Shown here piece by piece: positions 21,720 through 32,534 of a stretch of 64,000 bases of DNA; the stretch's first letter is position 1, and every line of letters begins with the position of its first letter. Location of the stretch: positions 10,530,159 to 10,594,158 of the forward strand of contig JAQJVL010000003.1 of the NCBI GenBank assembly GCA_035578905.1, given 5' to 3'. The notes below the pieces were generated by a model. That model ran no database searches and was not told where the DNA came from. It saw only the letters and a program-made list of their open reading frames with translations. The position numbers and the translations under genes are program-made. Origin of the DNA: Stictocephala bisonia. Lineage: Eukaryota > Arthropoda > Insecta > Hemiptera > Membracidae.

Positions 21720-24140
21720 CAAAATAGTTCAATCAATTGATAATAATTGTGCACTAAATCTAAAAATAAATTTCAAAGTCATTTAGGATCAATTAGTTTT
21801 TAAATTACAATTGATAATTAAATGTGTGCTTTTTGAAACTACTTTGGTAAATGAGGTTATACTGAAAAACAAAGATTATTTCATCACTAGAAATTTCTGA
21901 TGTATTTGAATGAAAACCGTAGACGTAGTCTGCTAATATAGGCCAAGCCAATATTGGCGACGAGATGCAGAGTCTGAATCTGTAATATCAGCTAGTTACC
22001 AACAAATGATAAAATGAAGATTATGGACAGCTAAATTATAAATTAAAAAAAAGAAGTTTGACAATGCTTCGGTTCAATAAAAATGATTTTCTGTACCTCT
22101 AAATCCGTTCATATTATATTTAGAAAAGGTCTCACGACAGTAGTAGATCACAATGCTTCTCTCTCACTTGGATTGTTTTGCATTTTACATCGACATTGAG
22201 ATAGTATGAACAGGGAACCGTTCAGTGAGTTTAAGAATCAAAATGATCATTTACCACCTTTTACGTGCCATTTATGTTACTGTCTAGTCTAGTCAGGAAA
22301 CCGTTCAACAGTTTGACAGAACAAAATATTATATCCCTGCAAATGTTACATGCAGATTTGGAGATCAATGGTGTTTAAAAATTCCTACCCGCCCTCCCAT
22401 ACACGTACAGTGGTATTGATCCACCTGCTCTCCCATACACGTTCAATAGTATTGACCCGCCCGCCCTCCTATACACGTTCAATGGTATTGACCCACCCGC
22501 ACTCCCTTACACGTACAGTGGTATTGACGCACCATCTCTCCCATACACGTTCAGTGGTGTTGACCCGCCTGCCCTCCCATACACCCCGCCCACCCATACA
22601 CGTACAGTGGTATCGACCCACCCACCCACCCATACACGTACAGTGGTATCGACACATACTCACCCGCCCGCCCATACACGTACAGTGGCACTAACCCACC
22701 CGCCCGCCCATACACGTTCAGTGGCACTGACCCACCCACCCATAGACGTTCAGTGGCACTGACCCACCCACCCACCCATAGACGTTCAGTGGCACTGACT
22801 CAGCCGCCCGCCCATACACGTACAATGGCACTAACCCACCCACCCACCCATACACGTTCAGTGGCACTGACCCACCCACCCACCCATACACGTTCATCAG
22901 TGGCACTGACCCCCCCTCCCGTCCAAACATGTTCAGTGGCATTAATAGCACTGTACGTGTATGGGTGGGCGGGTGGGTCAATAGCACTGTACGTGTATGG
23001 GTGGGTACATGTATGGGTGGGTGGGTGGGTCAATACCACTGTATATGTATGGGTGGGCGGGTGGGTCAATAACACTGTAAGTGTATGGGTGGGTGGGTGG
23101 GTCAATCCCACTGTATGTGTATGGGTGGGCAGGTGGGTCAATACCACTGTAGTGTATGGGTGAGTGGGTGGGTCAATGCAACTGTACATGCATGGGTGGG
23201 CGGGTTGGTCAATTCCATTGTACGTTTATGGGTGGGCGGATGGGTCAATGCCACTGTACGTATATGGGTGGGCGGTTGGGTCAATGCCATTGTACGTGTA
23301 TGGGTGGGCGGGTTGGTCAATACCACCAATATAGAAGGTCATCACCACCTTACGTGTATGGAAGGGTAAAGTGGGTCGTCACCCCTGTAGTTTATGGGTG
23401 GGTGGGAGGAGCATCACCGCCTAAAGTGTATTGGAGAGAAAGTGGGCCTGTCACATTTGTTCGTGTATATGTGACGACGGGTATATGTGACGTAAGAAGA
23501 ATATATTAAATATCCATAGCTAATGTCTAAAATAGCAATTGACATTAGCTATGGATATTTAATTTTATTCAATTGAAAATAAATAAATATTGATTGTTAC
23601 CTTACATAATGCTAGAACGCTATCACAATATTTTATATATGATATTTTCTATTGTCAAATCATTTCATGGTTCCTTTCTCAGATTAAACAGCAAAACTGA
23701 TCTCAGTTGGCACACAGGAAATATACAATGATTCCAGTTCCAAAAACGAGCTGAACGGTTCTTTGCACGTACAACTCGAGTAGATAGACTTTTGCCTTGC
23801 CTCCCCGACTGCCAACCGTCGACTGTCACTTCATAACTTCACTGCAACTCCATAAGTAAAAAATTACATTCCACACTATTCGAGACCAGCTTATGATGTT
23901 TTTGTTATCCTTTCACTTTAATTTGTATTCATTTGAAAAATCCAGAAATGGCCATGAATGTAGAATGAATGTTGAACAACGTTATCGAGTCAAACTATAT
24001 AGTTAGCTACATCTTAAAATAACCATTGAAAAAATTCCCAAATGGAACTCCCGATCATAAAAAATTTCCTTCCTGCAGGATAAGAATTATACTTTTCCTG
24101 GAAATTCCTGAAATTTCAGGATCGGCTCATCCCAGGTATA
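21720..24140. repeat. Second copy of the hAT-internal repeat, split by the minisatellite
   Basis: 21725-22360 follows the sequence of 14770-15430 (shared landmarks GGACAGCTAAATTATAAA and GACGAGATGCA). 23640-23770 follows 15510-15600 (GAGCTGAACGGTTC). Between them lies the 22380-23420 minisatellite, which therefore interrupts a pre-existing repeat copy. The ends of this copy were not resolved. Confidence 0.6.
22380..23420. repeat. Large head-to-head G-rich minisatellite array
   Basis: The unit is about 36 bp: four C-triplets separated by single bases, then ATACACGTACAGTGGTATTG. From 22380 to about 22940 the units are in CCC orientation; from about 22945 to 23420 they run in GGG orientation, so the array is a giant inverted repeat of ~0.5 kb arms. 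Units vary slightly (GTACAG/GTTCAG, TATTGA/CACTGA) and two vary together in local runs. Open frames across it are repeat artefacts. Confidence 0.95.
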
Positions 24141-24248
24141 TTCTAGTTTAAATATTATTTATATAAAAAATAGGGTTATTGTTTTAATTATAACTGTTTT
24201 AATTATATTGAATAGGCAGTGTAAAACTGCTAATGTATTCTATGTTAC

Positions 24249-24389
24249 GAAAGTACTCACAATCAGGCTGCTGGGAGAGAAACCGTAGGGCAGAAATCTC
24301 AGCAAAAGTGCACCCTCCAATAAAGAACACTAAGACAACCTTTGGCCCCGAATAACTAGCAGATGAGAGTTTGCTGTCTATGGAGCTTC
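24249..24389 (-). CDS. Vps33A: VPS33A exon
   Basis: The acceptor ccatttgtgcag precedes 24389. It reads SSIDSKLSSASYSGPKVVL, then VFFIGGCTFAEISALRFLS and QQPDCEYF plus one base, matching vertebrate LIFFLGGVTYAEIAALRFLS. The donor GTAACA at 24248 is chosen because it alone is in phase with the last exon; a GTACTT nine bases upstream is not. A minisatellite array starts only about 25 bp upstream of the acceptor. Confidence 0.9.
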
Positions 24390-24413
24390 CTGCACAAATG
24401 GGCACAACATTAA

Positions 24414-24556
24414 CATACCCATACACATACACATACAGTGGTATAGACCCACACACCCACCCACACACATACAGTGGTATTGACCCATCCACCCACCCAT
24501 ACATATACAGTGGTATTAACCTACCTGCTCACCCATAAACATACAGAGGTATTAAT
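24414..24556. repeat. G-rich minisatellite array beside a VPS33A exon
   Basis: About four diverged units (CATACAGTGGTATTGACCCA, CACCCACCCA) are in CCC orientation on the + strand, so GGG on the VPS33A transcript. The array lies in the intron and ends about 25 bp before the acceptor of the exon starting at 24389. Confidence 0.85.
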
Positions 24557-24959
24557 TACGATAAGTTATTGTTGATATAACATGATAAGTTATATCAACA
24601 ATTCAGCATGTTAAATAAACACTGGCCAGATATTTTGTTTAGTAATAAGTAAGATGAATTTACTAGCACAAATCATAAACTAAGTTCCTGGGGAGCTGAT
24701 CTAACTTGCAGACACTCATCTTGTATATTTTCTACCAATTTGATTCTGCATAAAACATGATTTGGAATTTGGATTCCGCTTCTGGTAGAAAAGACAATAT
24801 AGATCCATTTCGACTTCTAGCAGAAAGTGGGGTATCAAACTATGGGTATTTATCTCTTAAATCATTTTGGAAGAGACAACATTTAAAGGCTCTGCCTCCT
24901 CCCAAATAAAAAACTTACTCCAAAAACCAACATTGGGTAATGTTAAACTAATACACCCA

Positions 24960-25346
24960 AGTGAGGTATCAAATTAAAGGTATTCTTCTCTTAATATGCC
25001 ATCAGATTTTAGAAAAGATTATGTTTATGGTCTCCACTGCCCCAAAAACAAAATTTATGGTCATACTGCATAAGAATCCTGGAAGGTCGAAGCCTATCTT
25101 CTTCACGAGGCACCATGTCGAGATCTACAAATGGGACTATAGCAGAGTGCCTTGGTGAGACCGCAGGCCGAGTTCCACAAAGAGGCTAAAGGTAAACCCG
25201 GAAGACCTCCGAAACGAAATGTTATTAATAACCTACAAGGGAGAGCAACTACAAATGATCCTCTGGAAGATAAGGATGCTACGTCTTCAGTTTGCAAAAT
25301 TCAATTGAGGAAAGCTCGGTTTCCCAGTACTACACTAAATATTTAA
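24960..25346 (+). other. Unrecognised open stretch (PGRPPKRN)
   Basis: 25152-25346 is open on the + strand and reads AEFHKEAKGKPGRPPKRNV then an acidic tail. The PGRPPKR string resembles AT-hook or gag-like basic segments, but no family is recognised and no splice pattern links it to a gene. It is probably a transposon fragment. Confidence 0.25.
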
Positions 25347-25834
25347 CAGCAACATTAGTATTTTATTTATTTAGGAGCTTTTGCCCCTACAAGCCACTAG
25401 TTTTATATATAAATGTAAGATTTTTTTCTGCCTTAATTCAGTATGTGTTTGTTTGAACTAAATAAAGAATCTATAACTTATATAACTTATCAGACATACT
25501 ATCAATCATTTAAATCAATTTAAAGTTTATAAATTATCAAAAATTATGTTTGCTAATCTTTATAATATTATTGTTACAACAAAAACCAAACAAAATTAAT
25601 AAATTCTAGCTGTATCCTGAATGCGTATAAAATGTACTTATCCCACAAATAGTCAAATTTGTAAACTGGTAGTTTTTCTTCAAATCAAATCAAAATCTTT
25701 ATTTACTCACTAAAATACATGAAGAATAAGGTTACATAAACTACATAGTTAGATGAAAGAAATAAATACATTGTAATATTAATTCATATATAGGGTTAGA
25801 CAAAAGGTAAATAAATAAAATAGTTTCTGTTATA

Positions 25835-27162
25835 CAGGGTGGCGCAAAAAGAACGCATGGATTTTAAAAGGCTATAAGTTGGTTAATTTTAATCACACCA
25901 AAATTTTAATTACACCAAAACAATCATCAAACAACCAAATTTGAGAGTTGGGTGTTAATAATTATAAGACAATTAACTAATTTTTAAAAATAACATCAGA
26001 AAGATGGCGTCCTTCTGCATGAATACACATTGCAAGTCTCTCTTCAAAGTTTTCCATAATTTTGTTCAAAGTGTCCTGTGATACAGCGGCAATTTCTTCA
26101 CTTATTGCAGCCTTCAATTCTTCGAGTGACCGAGGTTTACGATGATAAACTTTGAATTTCAGGTGTCCCCATAAAAAGAAGTTGCAAGGAGTCAAATCTG
26201 GCGAACGTGCAGGCCAATGGAGATCGCCGAAACGTGAAATCACGTGACCAGGAAACATTCCTCGAACGACAGCCATAGATTGATTACTCGTGTGGGCTGT
26301 GGCTTCATCCTGTTGAAACCATGTTTGTTCCATATCGAACCCCAAAGCTTCAAGATTTGGCTGCAAAAATGTGTGTAGCATTGTCACGTATCGTTCAGAA
26401 TTAACAGTGACTGTTTGGTCACGCTCTTCAAAAAAATAAGGTCCAACGATGCCAATTTTAGAGACCCCACACCATACTGTAACTTTAGGACAATGCAGTG
26501 GTTTTTGATGCATTTCCTGTGGGTTGTGAGCTGCCCAATAGCGGCAATTCTGCTTGTTTACTGAGCCATTCAAGTGGAAATGAGCTTCATCACTCAGCAT
26601 TACAACATTATTGTCATTTCCAACGACATCAAGCATTCTCTCGCAAAAAACTCTTAGTTCGTGAAAATCACGTTCATGGAGCTTCTGAACAATCATTATC
26701 TTGTAAGGGTGGAATTGTAACTCACATGCGCTGTAGCGGTCGACGTGATATCCCCAAGGTCGGAGCACTCCGTCTAGTCGAGCGGTGAGGACTTTCAAGA
26801 ACTGAGGCTCTGACACTTTCAACATCTTGCGGAGTTCGCGCCGTACGAGGGCGACCAGTCGATTTACTCTTCAACACTGATCCTGTTGTATGAAACGAGT
26901 TAACCCAACGAAGTATCGAGTTGCGATCAGGTACCGAACCATTACGCGCGACATTAAACTGTAAACGAAATTTTCGTTGAACAGTAATGACAGATTCATT
27001 TGATTTGAAATAGCGAACACGCGATGCTGCACGTTCCACTGCTCCATTGCTACTAAAACTGGACGCTTCAACCAACAAAATGGCGTCGCTCGGCGGTCAC
27101 TGACCGCTCCCCTCCACTGGTACTACGTTACTCAAATCCAGCGTTCTTTTTCCCCCACCCTG
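25835..27162 (-). mobile_element. Tc1/mariner-type DNA transposon, complete ends
   Basis: TA dinucleotides at 25833-25834 and 27163-27164 flank inverted ends: left CAGGGTGGCGCAAAAAGAAC, complement of right CAGGGTGGGGGAAAAAGAAC, both followed by GC(A)TGGATTT. At 1.33 kb with a single transposase frame it is of normal size. It interrupts the LINE 25602-28930. Confidence 0.93.
25977..27078 (-). pseudogene. IS630-Tc1-mariner transposase, one frameshift
   Basis: 27078-26722 encodes the N-terminal helix-turn-helix (YFKSNESVITVQRKFRLQF, then NSILRWVNSFHTTGSV and GRPRTARTP). The frame shifts by one base near 26727, and 26825-25977 continues with the DDE domain: first Asp in MLSDEAHFHLNG, second in WFQQDEATAHTS, third in PARSPDLTPCNFFLWGHLK. 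Family members usually have CDFF where this copy has CNFF. Apart from that frameshift the domain looks intact, suggesting a fairly young copy. It would bind its own TIRs and excise the element. Confidence 0.9.
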
Positions 27163-27772
27163 TATTATGAGTGCCTTCCACATAAGCCCAAGGTTTGTGC
27201 TTGGAAGGGAGTTCTTAAATTCCAAAAATAGAAAAGATTATCTTAAACAGCACAATGAACAATTAATACTAAAACTAATAGACTACTCTTAGTTAGGATT
27301 AAATAAAAATGCAAACTGAATAAAATACACAATTAGATGAATTATAGAAATGAAATAAAATAAAATAAATACTAAACAATTTTAGACAATATTTTAAAAA
27401 AGAAAATGTTGAATAACTTTTGATTAGAGTTACTATGAAAAAACCTATACAATGAAAAAAAGGAACTATGCAGTAAAATGAAATCAAAGCGCAAGAGGCA
27501 GAAAATCAGAGGGATGAAGGGAGTGTAATGTATTGAGAAGCAGTCATCTATACTCAGAACTGATCAGGGCCTTAACCGATTCCTCCTCCAGGTCCATAAG
27601 CCAGTTGGTTATCATTATTTTATAGACATATAAGTTGACTTGTGGAAATTTAAGAGTGTTTCGTACATTTCTAAACAACAGGTGAGCAATGTAATGTGAA
27701 CAAGTATAATTAACTGTTTTGAAAATTTTTGGGGTTTAAGCTAAGGGGTTCAAGCCTACTGCATGCAACGTT

Positions 27773-28571
27773 TCATAATGATGTAAGTTGACAGCCCCAT
27801 TTAATAATTTCCGTGGAAAAAAATAGCATAAGAGTAAGAATAAATAGCTGTCTAACTGTTAGAAATTTTGTGGTTTTAAATAATTCAATTGATGGAAACG
27901 ATTTATCTTTGCCAAGGATGATTTTAAGTACAGATTTCTGGTTTATACTGAGTTGTTCAATATGAGTTCTGTAAGCTCCTCTCCAGAATATGATCCCATA
28001 ATGTAATACTGATTGGATGTGTGCATAATAAACAGACTTAATTGAATTAAAATCTAAAATTCCATGAAGTTGCTTGAAGGCAAAGATTAACTTTCTAATT
28101 TTTTTATTTGTATACACAATATGAACATCCCATTTTAACTTATTTTCATATATAACTCCAAGATATATGATATATTGGCTGACTCTATCTACTTTGTAAT
28201 ATTCACAATTATAATTCATATAATTGCCACACGTATGAAAAATTAAAGCTAGCCCCATTGGTGGCTCGCTCTCTTCCCTCAGGGCAATTGGTAAACATTT
28301 GGTTTTGGAGATATTCATTTTTAACTTATTTTGGTCAAACCAAGTTTTTATTAGACTCAAATCTTGAGTTGCACAGTTAAATGTCTCCAACCATGATTTT
28401 CTTTTCAACCAGAAAAGCAGTATCATCTGCAAAGAAAAATAATTTGGATGTGATATTAATTTTAGATAAATTATTAATATAAATAAGAAACAGAAAAGGT
28501 CCTAGGGTATTTCCCTGGACAACTCCGAAATCTATTGGTCTCGCTTCGTTCAAAAGACCGTCAAGTGCCAC
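27773..28571 (-). pseudogene. LINE reverse transcriptase
   Basis: The frame 28571-28377 has DFGVVQGNTLGPFLFLIYIN (the RT GVPQGS...LF block with a Pro lost) and FADDTAFLV (catalytic box). The next frame, 28432-27773, carries WFDQNKLKMNISKTKCL, YLGVIYENKLKWDVHI and SVYYAHIQSVLHYGIIFWRG. One frameshift separates them near 28400. This is Jockey-like non-LTR RT without an endonuclease. Confidence 0.85.
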
Positions 28572-28754
28572 AACTTGAAGCCGATCACTTAAGTAGCTCT
28601 TAAACCATTTGAGCTACTTAAGTGATCAGCTTCAAGTTGTGGCAGTTGACGGTCTTTTGAGCGAAGCAGGACCATTAGATTTCGGAGTTGTCCAAGGAAG
28701 TGCCCTAAGACCTCTTCTGTTTCTTATTTATATTAATAATTTATCTATTGTCAT

Positions 28755-28930
28755 ATTTAAATTGAACATAATATGACAACTAGCTTATGCTTGTCATAAA
28801 TTAGCAAATTCTAGCTGTATCCTGAATGGGTATAAAATATACTATCCCACAAAGAATCAAATTTGCAAACTGGTAGTTTCTCTTCAATTTAAATTGAACA
28901 TAATATGACAACTAGCTTATGCTTGTCATA
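28755..28930. repeat. 44-bp direct repeats around an 88-bp insert
   Basis: 28755-28798 and 28887-28930 are identical (ATTTAAATTGAACATAATAT start). The insert between them contains the second copy of the ~80-bp sequence of 25602-25685. This looks like an insertion with a long target duplication. Confidence 0.7.
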
Positions 28931-29029
28931 TCAGCTTATCTTTATTTATTTTGTCTTTTGAAGTTCATTTCCATTGGCATGTTTGCTGATTTCCTCAACA
29001 TCTATGTTGAATGTTAGTTATAATAAGGT

Positions 29030-29816
29030 TTGCACATTTTAAGTAGTATTTGGTCTAAGAGGAGTATGTCAGTTAATTTTTCTTATCAAAATGCTGGTGG
29101 TAATAGCCTCAAATCCTATAGGTTATCCAACAGACAATGTTCTTCATTACATTGTCACAAACTTACTTTTATAAGGATTTCACACAGCTTAGCTAATAAG
29201 GATTTCAAGAACACACATTCCTAGCACTAAAGATATACATACTGTGTGATTTGTTGTAGGCTACCATTTATTAATTTTTAAAAAGCTGTGATATATGTTT
29301 GAATAAAAATCTAAAAGTTTGATGTATAGTAATAAGAATAAAAATATGAAGTGATCTCCTTGTCATAAATCCAAATCCAATCCATCGAGCTATTTAAGAC
29401 CTGACTCACTAATTCTGTTTAGGCTGACTAATCCCTCCGTAAAAGAGTGCAGGGGGAACTCTGTAACTATGTGATCTATTTTTTGTATAGGTTCCCCCTA
29501 ATCACCTGACTTATCTAACCTCGACCCCCACTCATACTTCCAGTAGTTACATCTGCTTACGCAAGTTCATAACCATTTCAGTAGTGTCCATTCCCAACGA
29601 GGGAGCTCCATCACACCAACAGGTATTGACGGATTATTAAGGAACTTATTTCATCCATCAAAATTGTTTCACGCTATGGCTCAGCTAATATTGGGCAAGA
29701 AATTAAATCTGCTCAACTGGTAAGCAGTACATAGAGGTGAGTTTAGAGATTTTAAGCTCCTTTCTGACGTGTGGGATCATGTGTAATGGGGAAGTCCGTG
29801 GAGGACATTCAAGATC
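29030..29816. other. VPS33A intron, no gene seen
   Basis: Mixed-composition intron sequence with no recognised coding or repeat structure. 29380-29560 is more GC-rich and may be part of the LINE remnant that follows. Confidence 0.4.
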
Positions 29817-30020
29817 TTATTGAATTCTTTTAGTAGTGCCTCCTGACATCTTATCTCTGGGGGCACTATATTGCACAAGGAGCCAAGGAAGTGAAGTTGC
29901 CATGAGAGTGCCACTAATAGCTCTCATGACCCTATTAAGTTGTACATCAATCGCTTTAGTGTGTGCACTATTTAGCCATAAGGGAGCACTGTATTCAGCA
30001 GCTGAATAGACTAGTAACAA
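29817..30020 (-). pseudogene. LINE RT C-terminal fragment
   Basis: The frame reads VYSAAEYSAPLWLNSAHTK, IDVQLNRVMRAISGTLMAT and LPWLL, a well-known C-terminal thumb-region pattern of Jockey-type LINE proteins (AEYCAPVWLNSAH...LN..MR..sGT...T.LPWL). No other part is preserved nearby. Antisense to nothing known; within a VPS33A intron. Confidence 0.8.
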
Positions 30021-30856
30021 GGCAGCTATATGCAGGACGTGTGCGTTGGCTCCCCAAGTTGTTCCAGCAATATGAAGTAATACATTTACCCTAGTTTTGA
30101 TTTTAGCTGCATTTTTTTTAAGATGGCTTTAAAAACTCAGGATAGACTTTCTGGTACAACTTAGTTGGTTCCATTTACAAAGTTTCAACATCAATTACAA
30201 ATAATATTTAATTGCAAATAATATATAATTACCACAAAGAAGGGGGAGGACAATCTGCAAGATCTTAATTGCCCACTAAACAGTGCCAATTAAACACTCA
30301 GGATAGACACACTGGAAAATAGATTTTCCTCTTTTTCAGTAGCGGAAGCTCACAACTCCGCCCCATATATATATATGCTAACACACACACTCACTCTCAT
30401 CCCATGTACAGTTACTAGGTCTCTCCCACTGACCCATAGACATATGGTCATAATGAATTACCATTCACAATATAAAAACACAAGTCAATTTTGAGATTTG
30501 AAAATTAGTGGATCAACTCTCTATTCACACCAATAATTCATACCATTTAAGTCAGTTATGTATCTCACAGTCCAATTTTAAGACCTCTTCCTGTGTATGA
30601 CTGACATATTTTTTTATTAGATTATAATTTGTTACCAAGTCAATTTACAACTAACACATTATTATTAAATTTGTGTTGTTGTACTATTAGGTAGGATTAC
30701 ACTAAATTAGAAATATTTTTAATTATTGTTAAGTGAGATTCTTTAATAATTATACCTTCATAAATGTAAAATATACATAAAATGTTTCTTTAAAACATTT
30801 TAGAGAGTAAACCTCTAAATTTGTTCAATCTTACTACGTTCAGTACAATCACTCAC

Positions 30857-31097
30857 GTCTGTGACCATGGTTGGTTGGTACAGCTTGCGTTTCGTCCAAG
30901 GTCGGCCCAGGTAGCAGTGGCAACACATCAGCTAAGTTACGCCAGCCACCGGGTCTTGCCAGATGTTGTGCCAGTCGAGCTGTCAGTGGAGCATAAACAC
31001 TGTGCACATAGCTGACATCTGTTGGCACCACTTCACTACCATCCTCTACAGTTAACTTAAGTAGCTTCCGTACCACTGGGTATACTCGGTGCCTCTC
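30857..31097 (-). CDS. Vps33A: VPS33A exon
   Basis: The acceptor is ttggtcaacag and the donor GTGAGT. It reads RVYPVVRKLLKLTVED, then VPTDVSYVHSVYAPLTARLA, RPGGWRNLADVLPLLPGP and AVPTNHGHR. Vertebrate VPS33A has [20 protein letters not shown] and RILPGPHFEE here. It ends one base into a codon. Confidence 0.96.
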
Positions 31098-31209
31098 CTG
31101 TTGACCAATGGGTATGAATGGTGTTATGAGAAATCAAAATATAGATCCGTATAGGTTACAATAACATCAACTGAGTAGTCAATGTGCCCAAAATGGTTAA
31201 TTAAATTTC

Positions 31210-31800
31210 ATCCCTTCACCTTTTTAGATGATATAACCTCATGTTTGGGGTTTTCTAAAGTCAGCCTCTTTGCGGATAATTCTTCCTTCTCCCCCAAAGA
31301 TGAAGATATGGAAATAGTGTGTCTGTCCCAACTGTGTATAAGGAAAATATTTTAATAGTTAACAGGTCTAAAACCCAAAAGATTAAATTAAAAATAATCG
31401 ATAAGTTCAAGTAATAACATCCCCTTTACTTTTAACAATAGTCAAATGATCTTCAGTTAACACTGCCAGTTACTTAATATAGATTCAAACCTAAGTTTAA
31501 TACCCATTGTTAAGAGTACTTGGTTTGCAAAGAATTGTGTACTGGAATCTTTCCATAAAATAGGCTTTCTACAATCTCTAACTGTGAAGTGTTTCTGACT
31601 ACTTGCTATGCACCATTGAGACTATTATTTATGGTCAACTATGAAATCATACAATACTATTTAAAAAAAATTAATGGCAATTGAGTTTTGCCTTTGTGAG
31701 GCTGAAAGTAAAGGTCCTCAAGCAAAATGGCACACACAGAGTTTCCTTAAAAACATTTCTCACCTAAGGCCAACTTAATGCCAAGCTCCACATAAAAAAT
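31210..31800 (+). pseudogene. Weak LINE RT remnant
   Basis: The + strand carries KVSLFADNSSFSPKDEDMEI, which resembles a degraded FADDSS catalytic box, then stop-broken sequence with YYLWS. The evidence is thin. Confidence 0.35.
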
Positions 31801-32534
31801 AACTGTTAACCATTTTTTTCAATCAAAATACTTCTTTCTAGATTTAAAAAACATAAACAATTTGTTGACTTATGCGTTTATTGTGTACCATTACATTTGT
31901 GGATGTATGCATTTTGCAGAAACAACTCTGTATAGTTTTCGTAAATAACACTATCACTAATTAATCAGATATAAGTTAATTGAAATTAAAAGTTTACAAA
32001 AATGAAGAATATTGAATGATAATGCACAGGAGTTTAATTTGTAATTAAATATTTAATCCATAGTTAAATGGAACAAAAATTGATGAAAAACGTACACTCA
32101 CTATTTTTGATGGTCTGGAAAACTGCACATATACAAAATATGTGTTTTTGTAGGGTTTTACTTAACCCTTTGCTTGTCAGGCCAGCGCTGCTGACTATAC
32201 ACTGCTCTGAGTTTATGCAACATTATTTACGATGTCGCTGGGCTCACGGCTTGGCCGGCCAGCAGCGGTGGCCACGTAGCTTTCTTTGTCTAGTCGGCAG
32301 TCATATTTGCTGTACTGACCCACTAGCTTGGAATTTATTTTGCCTATATAATTTAATTTGTGTATAGATACATATTTTTATTTAGTGAAACTAATAGCTA
32401 AAGATAAAACAAAAACATACATTTGTTTTATATATGAAAAAATTAATGTAAGATATAATAATTATACACATAAAATTGCATCAACTGATGTTGCAATGTC
32501 AACAATGAAGTTATTGTTTAAGTTTTTCTAGTTT

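Larger units (their letters stand above)
25602..28930 (-). mobile_element. LINE with inverted 5' end, interrupted by a DNA transposon
   Basis: The minus-strand RT block (27773-28571) lies between two copies of an ~80-bp sequence (25602-25685 and 28806-28886). The 3' end near 25690 carries CAAATCAAAATCTTTATT, a common LINE 3' terminus. The 5' end is folded back: 28612-28742 is an inverted copy of about 28445-28600. The 3' UTR is interrupted by the Tc1/mariner-type element 25835-27162. Flanking repeats are described separately. Confidence 0.65.

Noticed and set aside
22380..23420. CRISPR array
   Set aside because: Units are contiguous variants of one repeat without unique spacers, and the DNA is eukaryotic.
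22350..23510. Several overlapping open frames on both strands (repeating VYVWVGGWVN or HTRTVVLTHPP)
   Set aside because: They are translations of the 36-bp minisatellite, whose length keeps frames open; no start context, no splice signals, and equal openness on both strands.
24249..24260. Donor GTACTT at 24257 for the VPS33A exon
   Set aside because: It leaves two bases, which is out of phase with the last exon (acceptor before 21606); GTAACA at 24248 is in phase.
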